Shown: positions 13,465 through 25,002 of the stretch, one piece after another | Layout of the letters: every line of letters starts with the position of its first letter | How positions within the stretch are numbered: position 1 is the first letter of the stretch | Assembly (NCBI RefSeq): GCF_003945595.2 | Contig: NW_024104319.1 | Coordinates: 1,116,001 to 1,180,000, forward strand | DNA: 64,000 bases | Direction of reading: 5' to 3' | DNA from: Pipra filicauda | Lineage: Eukaryota > Chordata > Aves > Passeriformes > Pipridae | Notes under the pieces: model-generated | The model's database searches: none | What the model saw: only the letters and a program-made list of their open reading frames with translations | Told to the model about the DNA's origin: nothing | Position numbers and translations under genes: made by a program

Positions 13465-13583
13465 GTAAATGAAATCTGCTTTTATTAGTTTTAGCTGGGC
13501 TAATTTGAGTCCAGCTGATTTATTTGTTTGGGGGCAGTGGACCTGGAAAGACTGGTAACTTGTCTTGTCCTTTTGTTGTGTAG

Positions 13584-13721
13584 CTGGGTGTTTATGCTGT
13601 CCCAGCAGTAACTGCCTGTGCCCTGGCAACACTGGGGATTCACGAGAAGGTTCCTCCCACGCCTCCTTCAGCCAGTGCCACTAACTCCAACTCACAGCCG
13701 TTCTTCACGGGGCTCAAAATG
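13584..13721 (+). CDS. SLC49A3: SLC49A3 coding exon 5 (TM6, central loop)
   Basis: The exon is 138 nt (46 codons, phase 0), between acceptor 'tgttgtgtag' and donor 'gtaagtgc'. It encodes 'LGVYAVPAVTACALATLGI' (TM6) followed by the cytoplasmic centre loop 'EKVPPTPPSASATN'. The P-P-T-P-P-S string is a family signature. It ends 'FFTGLKM', leading into TM7. Intron 4 between exons 4 and 5 is only 119 bases. Confidence 0.93.
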
Positions 13722-14267
13722 GTAAGTGCTATAGCACAGAGAGTGCCACGTGGAGTGAGGGATTCAGCCCTGCCAGACAGGAATATGCTGGGGAATTCGC
13801 TTACAAAGCAGACTCAGAACGCCACTTCCCCAAACCTGCATGGAAAGCCCCCTGAAGGAGATCAGGATCCCTTCCTTCCTCTGGGAGTGGAGGCTGCTCA
13901 CAGCAAAGCTGCAAGAGATGCTATCTGAGCATTCAGCTGTGGGCTGGCTGTCATTCAGATACCTCAAACAGGCACACCAGGGCTCACCCAAGAGGACCAC
14001 ACAACTCGAGCCCTCTGAACAGATGTGGTAAGGGGTAGGACAGCACATGGCAACACGAAGGAAGAACTTGGGCACTGAAGAGATCTTTCCTCCCTACATG
14101 GTCCCCATTTTAACTTGTCCTCTCACTGAACTGACAGGACAGAGCCCTACTTTGTCAGTAATCACAGAGTTGCCCTGTCAGCATTTTCACCTGCTCACCC
14201 TCAAGTCTACTGTCACAGCCAGGCCCTTTTCCCCCCTCCACTTATTTACATTAACTTCTTTTTTTAG
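13722..14267 (+). other. SLC49A3 intron 5
   Basis: The intron has a consensus GT donor and a polypyrimidine-AG acceptor ('cttctttttttag'). Open frames inside it (for example 13719-13928 on the plus strand) run through the splice donor and are fortuitous. Confidence 0.8.
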
Positions 14268-15933
<1,666 letters not shown>

Positions 15934-16086
15934 AATTTTGCTGGCCTGAATGGTGCCCTGTTCACAGTGTGTGGTTTGTTGGGTGCTTTCCTACTAGGCA
16001 TGTATGTTGACCGGACAAGGAAGTTCATAGAGTCCACCAAGATTTGTTTCTGTCTGAGTGCACTTGCCAGCATTGTGTTTGCAGTG
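15934..16086 (+). CDS. SLC49A3: SLC49A3 coding exon 7 (TM8-TM9)
   Basis: The exon is 153 nt (51 codons, phase 0), between acceptor 'ctgccctccag' and donor 'gtgagt'. It encodes N-F-A-G-L-N-G-A-L-F, TM8 ('GLLGAFLLGMYVDRTRKF') with the D-R-T-(K/R) loop motif typical of the second MFS half, and TM9 ('ICFCLSALASIVFAV'). Confidence 0.93.
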
Positions 16087-17874
16087 GTGAGTTCTCCCTT
16101 GCATTACACCGTATCCGTGGGCTTATTTCTGTTGCCATCTGATAAATCATCAGCTTAAACCAAGGTCATTTGATGTCATAGTATTTATTAAGCCATGTGT
16201 TATGCTTTGGAATTATCTCTCTGGGCTAGGAATGTTTTAAAGAAAAACCCTTTACTGAGAATTTCACAGTCACTGTGGAGCCCGAAAGAGACTGATTCAG
16301 GATATAAATAAATTGGCATAGTTTTACTTCCCTACACTGGATCACCATGTTTGCTTCCTGACTCCCAAGGCCATTTTTTCAGAAAGGAAATGGAACTGCT
16401 AAATATCCATCTTACAAAAATGAACAAGAATGCCCTGTTTTCCCAACACCTGCCTTTAACAAGGGTGGGTGTCGGGAGTGTAACATTAGCAGAAAGGACC
16501 TAGTTACGTGCCTAGTTCTTCAGTAGTTCCTTGAGGAGGACAAGACAAGAGAGGCAAAAAAGTAGAACACTTGGATTCAGCCAGGAGAGGAATGCAGAAC
16601 CTGGAGACTTTACACCCATGGTGCTAGAGTGCAAGTACTGCACGCAAGCATAACCATTGCCAGTGGGAGCCTTCATACAGCAAGAATCTGATCATGACAC
16701 AGGGAACTGCTAGCACTGCAGAGGACCCAAAATGGTGCAGCTTTCTGCTTTCCCTGCAGGCTTATGCTGTGCATTTCTCTTGTGTGTTGAAAAAATCAAG
16801 ACTTTCAGTACGCTGTGATCCCACCTTCCCCTGCGCCAAGATCCCAGTGATGGTAGCTCCATTTGGAAGAGACAGACAAATGCAATGCCTTTGTCACTGT
16901 AGGCCAAGGTGCCTCAAGCAAGCCTTGCATTTCCCCCTTTAGTACTCTAGCATTTTTTTTGAGGATGATCTGTATACAAGTCAGATTGCCTGGACTCAGA
17001 TAAAGCACTGAGTAGGAAGGAGGCAGTGTTAGGAGCAACAAGCAAACCTTTCCCTCCTCCCCTTCCTTTCTTCACCTTCATCCCATACAGATGAACTGTT
17101 AGTTCAAAGTATTAGAACAAAAATAACCCATTCAAATCCGCTTCAAACTCAGATTTCAAACAGAGTTTTTCTTGACTTTACCAGTTTAGCTGGGCCAGGC
17201 CTGTAGCTACGCCAGGACAGACACCTCGTGTTCCTCTGTGGGAATTTATTACATCAGTAAGGAAGGAGGTACCAGCAGTGTGGCTGCAAAGTACTTCATC
17301 TTTACCAGCATTGGCTGTTCTAGACACTAAACTAATCTCCACGTTTTGTAAATGTTTTGTGGTTTTTTGTTTGCTTTTTGGTTTGTGGGGTTTTGGGGTA
17401 TTTTTGTTTATGTTAAAAGCCCAGTTTTACAAACATGAGTCTGACTAATTTTCCTTATCACTGAGCTGCAGCAATCCAGTGAATTCTCACATGTAACCCA
17501 ATGCAAACAGCACCTCCGAAATGTTACTTTGCACTGGGAGGAAAGGGTGTGTTTCACTTGTGACTAGAGGTATACTGAACACATTCCTGATAAGTTACTA
17601 TATAGGATGTCAAGTTAAAGTAGTACAACCACACCAATGCTTTTCAGGTAATTCTGCTGAATCCTCCCTCCCCTTGCTTCAATTCAACAAATAACTCTCC
17701 GCTGTGTAGCCATTAGTTGACTCTAGAGACCTGGAGGTAAAAAATTGATTTCAGGAACAGATAGGGAAGGTAGTGGTGAGACAGTGAGGCCTTGGAGCTT
17801 CCTGCAGGTTATGGGTTCAGAGACTTTCTGTGCAACAGTGCTGACACTGAGACTATTGTGTCTTTTGCCTGCAG
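16087..17874 (+). other. SLC49A3 intron 7
   Basis: This 1.8 kb intron contains a T/G-rich stretch around 17345-17410 and no recognisable exon. Confidence 0.75.
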
Positions 17875-18032
17875 GCTTCTCGGTTCAGACATCAGGCCAT
17901 CATGTTGGCCATCACCAGCTCACTCTTCGGTTTCTTCGGTTTTGCCATCTACCCCATTGCCATGGAGCTGGCTGTGGAGTGCTCCTACCCCGTGGGAGAG
18001 GGCACGTCTACAGGCCTGATTTTTGTTGCAAG
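17875..18032 (+). CDS. SLC49A3: SLC49A3 coding exon 8 (TM10)
   Basis: The exon is 158 nt (52 codons plus two bases), between acceptor 'tttgcctgcag' and donor 'ag|gtaagc'. It encodes TM10 with 'LFGFFGFAIYPIAMELAVEC', then 'YPVGEGTSTGLIFVA' at the start of TM11. The M-E-L-A-V-E-C and P-V-G-E-G strings are conserved in SLC49A3. The split AG|C serine codon links to exon 9 (S-Q-V-E-G). Confidence 0.93.
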
Positions 18033-19101
18033 GTAAGCAGGCAGCTTAAATCCAATTAACAGCTGAGCTTGTGTTCAAACACACACATACACACACACAG
18101 GGGTGTGGGTGCAGGTAGAGAAGAGAGCATGGACATCAGTGCTTGCCACCCTGCTGAACTTCTCTCTGGTGTCTGTGAACGTGACCATGGCAAGAGGGGA
18201 GCTGGCTGGCTGAGCGAGAGAGCTGAAGAGCTAAATGTTTTAAAGCAAGGAGGATTATGTGGAAGTGGTACAAGAAAAGCAAGAAGGAAGATGAAGGTCG
18301 CCCTTGCTTGGCACTAAGTGTGATTTAACCAGGTCCAGCATCTTTTGGAGCACATGAGGGCTGTGTGCCTGAGAGACACACCCATTCTCATCACAGTACA
18401 GGCACTTGTCAGGTCTCAGTGCTCTGCTGAGAGAGATGGGGCTCATCAGTCCCAGGGCACCTGGTCACAACAGATGGGACAGTGACTGTCCTTCCTGTTA
18501 TCAGTTTACCTGCCTAGGGCTTGCTCTAGAATTCAGCAGGAATGACTTGTTGGAGCTCTAATCAGTGATACAAATAACCTGGTGCCACCTTTTGTGTCAG
18601 GTGGAGCTCCAGAAGCAAGAAACATCAGTGAGTGAGGGGCAATAGACACTGCCTTTGAAGGCTATTGTCTCTCACTGGTTGTGGATTTTGTTGCTGCTGC
18701 CAGCCAGCTATGAGTAAGGAGGAGGCTGAAGTCATAGCATGACTTTTTTCCATCCTCAGTCCTGGAGTGAGAGGTGTTTCCGAGTCTCTGCCCAGTGAAT
18801 AAGCCTCAGCTCTTTGAGAGATGTAGTTCAACACCTGCTTGACTTCAGAGGGAGTATATAGTGATTCTGCCACACTGGCCCTGTGTCTGGAGATGTGCAG
18901 AAAGGCTGACCTGGACACCCTGTGAGCCAGGGCCAGTTAACCAAGTGCCTGGGCCAGTGGAATCCAGCAGTAGCTTTCTCTGCTAGAAGGAACCTGCTCC
19001 AGAAAGAAGCCTCACTCCCTTCCGACTGGGGAAGCTGGGATTGTCTGCAGCACTGATAAGTCAGGCAGGTGCCATAACTGCATGTTGGCTTCTCCCCACA
19101 G
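18033..19101 (+). other. SLC49A3 intron 8
   Basis: This 1.07 kb intron includes a short CA-rich microsatellite at 18079-18099. No exon was recognised. Confidence 0.8.
18079..18099. repeat. short (CA)n microsatellite
   Basis: Interrupted ACACAC run inside SLC49A3 intron 8. Confidence 0.85.
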
Positions 19102-19214
19102 CCAGGTTGAAGGTGTGATTTTGATGATTCTGCTACAAGCCCTCACTGTCCGTGTTTCTGAGGATCCCTTCTCCACCTGTGCCCTTGACCAGGATGGAGC
19201 CTTGGACTGGACAA
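19102..19214 (+). CDS. SLC49A3: SLC49A3 coding exon 9 (TM11, outer loop)
   Basis: The exon is 113 nt, between acceptor 'cttctccccacag' and donor 'gtaagta'. It encodes '(S)QVEGVILMILLQALTVRV', completing TM11. A loop with one Cys follows ('STCALDQDGALDWT'), matching the family's S-T-C ... L-D-W-T. It ends in phase 1 and joins the last exon as T|P-V-L-V-L-A-G. Confidence 0.92.
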
Positions 19215-20566
19215 GTAAGTACGTCCTTGGGAAATGATGCTGGACATTCAGTTGCATCCTGTGTAGCCCCCACCCTCCTCCAGGTCTCACTGTGAGGGAC
19301 CCTGCAATGCTGATTCCTGCTATAGTGTATTTCCTACCCACCTTTCCAAATCTGATGGTGCACTCCTTGCTACCAAGGAGTTCCTGCTAAACCAAGCCTA
19401 CAAGATTGAAAACAGGAAAACTCTAAGGTGCCATGAATGCCACTGCTCGCTCTGGGTTAAAATTACTCTTATGGTCACCCTGCAGAGACCGGAGCTTACC
19501 AAGCTAGAAAGCAGCTATTCTAAGAGAAAGACACAGTCCATGTAGCACAACCTGTGCTGCTTTGCAGTGTGGGAGGCCAAGAATACAACTGCATTGACTG
19601 AAAGTGACCTCTTGCTTCTGCACAAACACCTGCCTGTGTTTTTAACATACTGGTACAGCTTTGTTGTGACTTACTCCAGATTTCCCTTCCTTTCCTAGCT
19701 GGTCAGAAAAAGAGACAGCAACTGAGATGAGAGCACAAATGTGTTTTCATTGCAGGCTAAACCCTGGCCTTGATCTCTCAGCTGGTTCATATTTATGTAA
19801 TATTGACCCCAAGTCCTGGGGACACTGTAAACAAAGGCTGATCATCATCTTTTAAATCTATGCTGCTTGGCTGAGCAGAAACTCCCCAGAACAAGCTCCA
19901 CTAGCTGTCAGAGATCAAAGCTTCATAACAGGCACCCATTCCTACTCATTTTGTGATCTGATACATGCAGGAACGTCTGTGGAGAAAGGCATGGAGGTGT
20001 GTGTTTGAAACACTGCTGGAATGAGAACTACTTTCAGGCCTTGTTCCATAGTCTTTTAGATATACTTTTTTTTTTCTTCAGAAAAGTTTCTTTCAACACA
20101 AATTTTTCTTAGATAAGAGTTAGTGAACTTTTTCTACACCTGCTTTCAAATGATATAACAAGAAGCACTACCTTTGAGGACCTGTTCTCTTATGAAACTC
20201 AAGTGTTTCGATTCAGTCTTTTTTGTAATGTTTTTCACCACACACACAAACATGTACATTTACACAGAAACACGCACTCCCACAAACACACTGTGTGCAC
20301 TGGTGTAACCTGTGAGGTCACGCAGGATTTGGAGTCCTAGAAACCTTCCACATTCCTCCTAAGTACTCCTCCTATGCCAGTGTTAGGCGAAGCAAGGTTT
20401 GCCTGTTACCAGAGTGGTATTGCCCCCTGTGGTCTGCACCCTGTGCTCGGGGGTAGCCCTTGGGAGGCAGTCAGACAGACTGTGCAGTTTCTGGGAGCTG
20501 ACCTCTAGGCTTCTGCACCCACGGGGAGTTGTGGATTCACTGCCTAAAAGTGTACCTTTCCTGCAG
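19215..20566 (+). other. SLC49A3 intron 9
   Basis: This 1.35 kb intron has no recognisable exon. The long plus-strand frame at 20399-20968 and the opposing minus-strand frame at 20778-20383 overlap the last exon in other frames and are shadows. Confidence 0.8.
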
Positions 20567-20721
20567 CTCCGGTGCTGGTGCTGGCTGGCCTCTGCAGTGC
20601 TATGGCTTGTTGCTACGTCATCTTCTTCCACACGGACTACAAGCGACTCCATGCTGAAACGATCGGTGGTGATTTGGTCAAGGCAGAAGATACAGCAACA
20701 GCAGATGTTCCTGAATCCTAA
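20567..20721 (+). CDS. SLC49A3: SLC49A3 last coding exon (TM12, C-tail, stop)
   Basis: The exon is 155 nt including the TAA at 20719-20721, after acceptor 'acctttcctgcag'. It encodes TM12 ('VLVLAGLCSAMACCYVIFF'), 'HTDYKRLHAE', matching the family's H-T-x-Y-(K/R)-R-L-x-A-E, and an acidic tail ending 'ADVPES'. The tail is about 30 residues after TM12, shorter than the mammalian one I recall. Confidence 0.93.
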
Positions 20722-22525
20722 GCAGGCCAAAAAGGGGATGCTGAGGACCAAGGGCTCGGACCTGTGGGCATGGACCAATGCTCATCTGGCACACTGGGAT
20801 ATCCTGGGTCCTGTTGCACAACAAGCAAGACTAGAGCAAAGGGCACCTTTGGTGTGCACCCCTCAATCTTGCATTTATTTGGGGATCTGGGCTGAAAGAA
20901 ATGCTGTCCTGACAGAAAGGTCAAAGTGGGACTGGACAACTATGCATGTAACTGAAATTTTTATCTGACTTGATTCAAGCTAAAGAAATGTTGCAGAGGA
21001 GGGGAGCATCATATTTCAGCCATTTTTTTGTTTTCATATACTTGGATCAAGGGTGAAGGTTTCAGAGGGATGGGAGCTGTGCCTACCACAAACCCAGTGG
21101 AAAACTTCTGTTTAAGGACTGTGGTTCTTGTGCAGCATAACAACTCTTCTACTCTGAGGTTGGATCTGATCGTGTCTCTTAGCTAAAAGGCAGTAGGAGC
21201 CAGAGCATCCTTTCGTTTCAGCAGGGAAGTGAAAGTATGTGATCTGTAATACAAGTCTGTTACAATAAGCCACTTTGTCTTCTCCTACAGACAGGAGAAG
21301 AAAAGCCTTGCCTGCAGTGGTGCCTGTAAAAGAAAATACCAGCAAGCAGCAGGAGTTAAATATGGCAACATTCCTCACCCATCTGGTTCCCTGCCAGGTG
21401 CTGAGACATTCAGGTTAAGCTTGTTTCACTTGGGCTTCTGTTTCTCCTCCTCTCCTGCAATTTCAGTGGTTCAAGTTTTCCACAAGAAGACGAACCTACC
21501 TGCTGGTGTAATATTAGGGTAGTGTGACGCTGTCCTATGGAGGAAAACTGAGAGGGCAGCTCACTGTTAGGGCAATGACACAGCAGGGCCTGCTGTGGTG
21601 AAAACGGGCAGAAGAACTGGCAAAGATGACCTCTTAGAGAGTGCAGGGACTTGTCATAAGTTTCTACAGGTATTAGGGGCTCTGGAGGGAAGACCAAGTG
21701 AGAAACAACATCAACAAACACCTTCCAGTTCTCTCTGCAACTGACAAGTGTTCATCAGTGTTATAAGAGATGGGGAGTAACACAAAAGATCCCATTTGGA
21801 GTTCAGTTACGCTAGCAATTACTATGGGTAAAACTGGATTTTTCCTCTTAACAGTACTTCCACTGCAGTCTGGTGTCCTGTTTTGGTGTTCAGGTCTACG
21901 TGTACAACCTGAGAAATTTTTTCCTTATAACATTTAGGTGGTAAAAAAATTTAGATAGTTGGGATTTCATAGTGCTTCATACCATGCATATTGCAAAGGA
22001 ATATCAGTACTTACTGATTAAGGGATCTTGATGCAAATTGGATCTGTGACTAGCTTTGTTCAGTCCAGCTAAAGGATGATCCCAGTGCCAAGGATGCACT
22101 TTCCCTGAGAAGCACTGTACAAAGGAGATGTCTTAGTGCCTGAATTCTCTTCCCCATTAGAAACTGGAAAGCTCTCCCTTTGCGAAACACCCATCTGCAA
22201 TCTGCATCCTCCTAGGGAGCCTGCTCGTTCCTACAGCTCCAGCCTTGATCTCACCAGTAAGCACTGATGTTTTTCAAAAGGAGAAGGAAGGAATTCTGAA
22301 ACCGAAGTGAAACAAAATTGTTTAAACCTCTCAGAGGAATGAGATTAGCTGTCTTTTGTAAAACTAGCTGCACTCCTGCAACTAACACGCCAAACAGATT
22401 AACACCAAATTTACCTGCCACTTTTGAGTTCTACTGTACTGGGAAGCAAGAAGCACTTGGTACTTTATAATTTTATATATTTACAAATGTTTATGTTTTT
22501 TAATAAAGGGTGGTTTAAGAAAAGA
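20722..22525 (+). other. SLC49A3: SLC49A3 3' untranslated region
   Basis: The first AATAAA I see after the stop is at 22502-22507, in an AT-rich context followed by a G/T-rich segment (gggtggttt). The 3' UTR would then be about 1.8 kb, with cleavage near 22520-22530. I saw no exon or repeat of another gene within it. Confidence 0.6.
22502..22507 (+). terminator. polyadenylation signal AATAAA (SLC49A3)
   Basis: A canonical AATAAA hexamer lies 1.78 kb after the SLC49A3 stop codon. It is the first hexamer on this strand after the stop that I could find. Confidence 0.6.
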
Positions 22526-23260
22526 TTAACCTTCTCTCACTATATCAATCCCTAAAAAGTATGTTATAGATGCAAGGGTGCATCAGATCTGCTATGCAGC
22601 ACAAGCTAAAAGCCTCTGTATCTGCCTGATGTGCAATAACTTGCGCTCAAACTGAGGATGTGTGAGGATCTTCAAAATGACAGTGTGAAATTAGCTCCAT
22701 TTTGAATGATAGGTTAAGAGAGTAAAGAAATACTGCTAGCAAATGTCTCCAAAATCTATTGCCCTGGGCAGAGAGTCTTTGCACCAGCTAAGACACTTAC
22801 CTTTATGGAAGCATATAAAAGAGATTTGAAAGGAGAGATTTTTCTCTCTACTAATCAGACATCAGACATTCAGGTGTGTGAGGCTATTTCAGAATTCCTA
22901 ATGTGCACTGGAGCAGCTTGCTCCTTTGCTATATGGTCTGTCATACCCTGACAGCATCCCATAAAGGCATTATGGCACTGCTAACAGTGAGACCAGGTAG
23001 CTCATGCAGATTCCTGCCTTGCACCATCAGCTGTTCCTGCTGGCCCAGCTAACTTCACATTTTATGTTTAGAACAAAAGAGGCTCAAATGCCTGGGCTAG
23101 TCTGTAATTACCACCATAGCAGAAATCAACTTTATTCTGTACAGTCCTTTCTTCAAGGCTGCACAACTCATCTGTCTCTCACGCCTCAGTTTTTGGTGTG
23201 TCTTTTCCTAGAAAGCCTACGGAAAATGTGAACCCGAAATCTTAGGAGAACAGAGGGATT
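22526..23260. other. intergenic stretch, nothing recognised
   Basis: No domain, RNA gene or clear repeat is visible between the SLC49A3 3' end and the CR1 insertion. Confidence 0.5.
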
Positions 23261-23264
23261 TTGA

Positions 23265-25002
23265 TTTTAAGGCATGAACCAGATGTGCTGGGGGGTTGGA
23301 CCTGTGTCCTCTCCCTGCCAAAGAAGTGGTCTATCTGCCTTAAGCCTTCTGTGACCCCAGTAACCCCAGCAGAGGCCTCTAGAACCTGTAGGAGTCACTG
23401 GAAAAGTGCAGAAAGCCTGCTGCAAAGGTGAATTGTCCTGGATGTGGTCTGGTCTCACCAGAGCCCTTCTGTTTCTGTAAAGTCGAAGGAGAGGGACATA
23501 AAGGTCAACTAGTCCCATCACAGCAGTGGATCAAAGAGGAGCCCTCTGAAACAGGTAGGGATGAACAATCTTGTTGTGCCTGAAGGGTCTGCACCATCTT
23601 CCCTGCTGCCTCCACCTAGACAGAACTGCTGTAGGGAGAGGCAGCAAACCTGCTTGAAAAATGTGTGTCCGCGTGATGCACCTCCTGCAGCAGGTGGCTG
23701 AGCTACATGGGGTGGTGAGAAGACTGCATAACATCAGGGAGACAGAGAAGGAGTTAGATAGCTGGTTGCAACTGCAGCCTGCAGTGGCCCCACAGCTGAA
23801 GTCAAACATCCAAAAATGGGGTTACAGCATTGTTTGATGAGGGAAGAGTGACTGACATCATCTACCTGTTTGTGCAAAGCATTTGACACTGTCCCAGATG
23901 CCAACCTTGTATCCAAACCAGAGAGACACGGATCTGATGGATGGACCACTTGATGTATAAAGAATTGGCTGGACAGTCACACTCAAAGAGCTGCAGTCGA
24001 TTGCTTGATGTTCACTTAGAAACCAGTGATCAGTGGTGACCCTCAGGGGTTGGTGCTGGGACTGGTGCTGTTCAACATCTCTGTCAGTGACACAGACAGT
24101 GGCATTGAGGGCACCCTCAGCAAGTTTGCTGACACACCAAGCTGTGTGGGGCAGTTGACACGCTGGAGGGAAGGGATTCCATCCAGAGGGACCTTGATAG
24201 GCCTGAGAGGTGGGCCAATGCAAACCTCATGAAGTTCAACTAGGCCAAGTGCAACATCCTACACCTGATTCCCAGCAATCCCAGCACACCCACAGGTTTG
24301 ACAGAGAAGTGACTGAGAGCAGCCCTGCGGAGAAGAACTTGGGGTGATGGTTGATGAAAAACTCAACACGAGCCAGGAATGTGCACTGGCAGTCCAGAAA
24401 GCCAATGGAATCTTGGGCTGCACCAAAAGCAGAGTGGCCAGCAGGTCGAGGGAGGGAATTCTCCCCCTCTACTCAGCTCTTGTGAGACTACCCCTGAAGC
24501 ACTGCTTCCAGCTTTGGGTTCCCCAGCTTAAGAATGATGTGGACCTGTTGGAGGGAGTCCAGAGGAAGGCCATCAGAAGGATGGAGCACCTCTGCTATGA
24601 GGAAAGGCTGAGAGAGTTGGGGCTGTGCAGCCTGGAGAACATTCCAGGGAGACCTTAGACCACCATCCAGTACCTGAATGGAGCCTACAAGAGAGCTGGA
24701 GAGGGACTTCTTACAAGGGTATGTAGCAACAGGACAAGAGGGAATGACTTTAAACTGTAAGAGTGCAGGTTTAGAATAGATATTGGGTAGAAATTCCTTA
24801 TTGTGAGGGTGGTGAGGCACTGGAATAGGTTGCATAGAGAATCTGTGGGTGCCCTGGAAGTATTCAAAGCCAAGTTTAATGGGGCTCTGAGTAACCTGGT
24901 CCCTTTGAAGTTGTCCCTGACCATGGTAGGGGGATATGGGCAGGAGCATTGGAATTAGATGATCTTTAAGGTCTTTTCTAAACCAAACAATTCAATGATT
25001 CT
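23265..25002 (+). mobile_element. CR1 LINE, sense, internally deleted, with ORF1 and RT remnants
   Basis: 23640-23800 resembles the CR1 ORF1 coiled-coil region (an L-Q-Q-V-A-E-L-H then R-R-L-H-N-I-R-E-type reading). From about 23830 the ORF2 RT region follows directly: 'CKAFDTVPD'-type sequence at ~23877, a P-Q-G-L-V-L-G box at ~24040 and an F-A-D-T box at ~24124. The endonuclease half of ORF2 is missing. 24344-24658 encodes the ORF2 C-terminus ('NGILGCTKSRVASRSREGIL', 'AIRRMEHLCYEERLRELGL'). The 3' end at ~25002 carries the 'ttcaatgattc' terminal repeat. The catalytic A-D-D is reduced to A-D. The upstream part 23265-23640 is assigned with less confidence. Confidence 0.8.

Noticed and set aside
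20399..20968. 189-codon plus-strand frame near the SLC49A3 3' end
   Set aside because: It overlaps the last coding exon in a different frame. The exon frame has the family motifs and matching splice phase, so this one is a shadow.
24344..24658. 104-codon protein-like frame
   Set aside because: It is a real coding relic, but of the CR1 ORF2 C-terminus, not a host gene.
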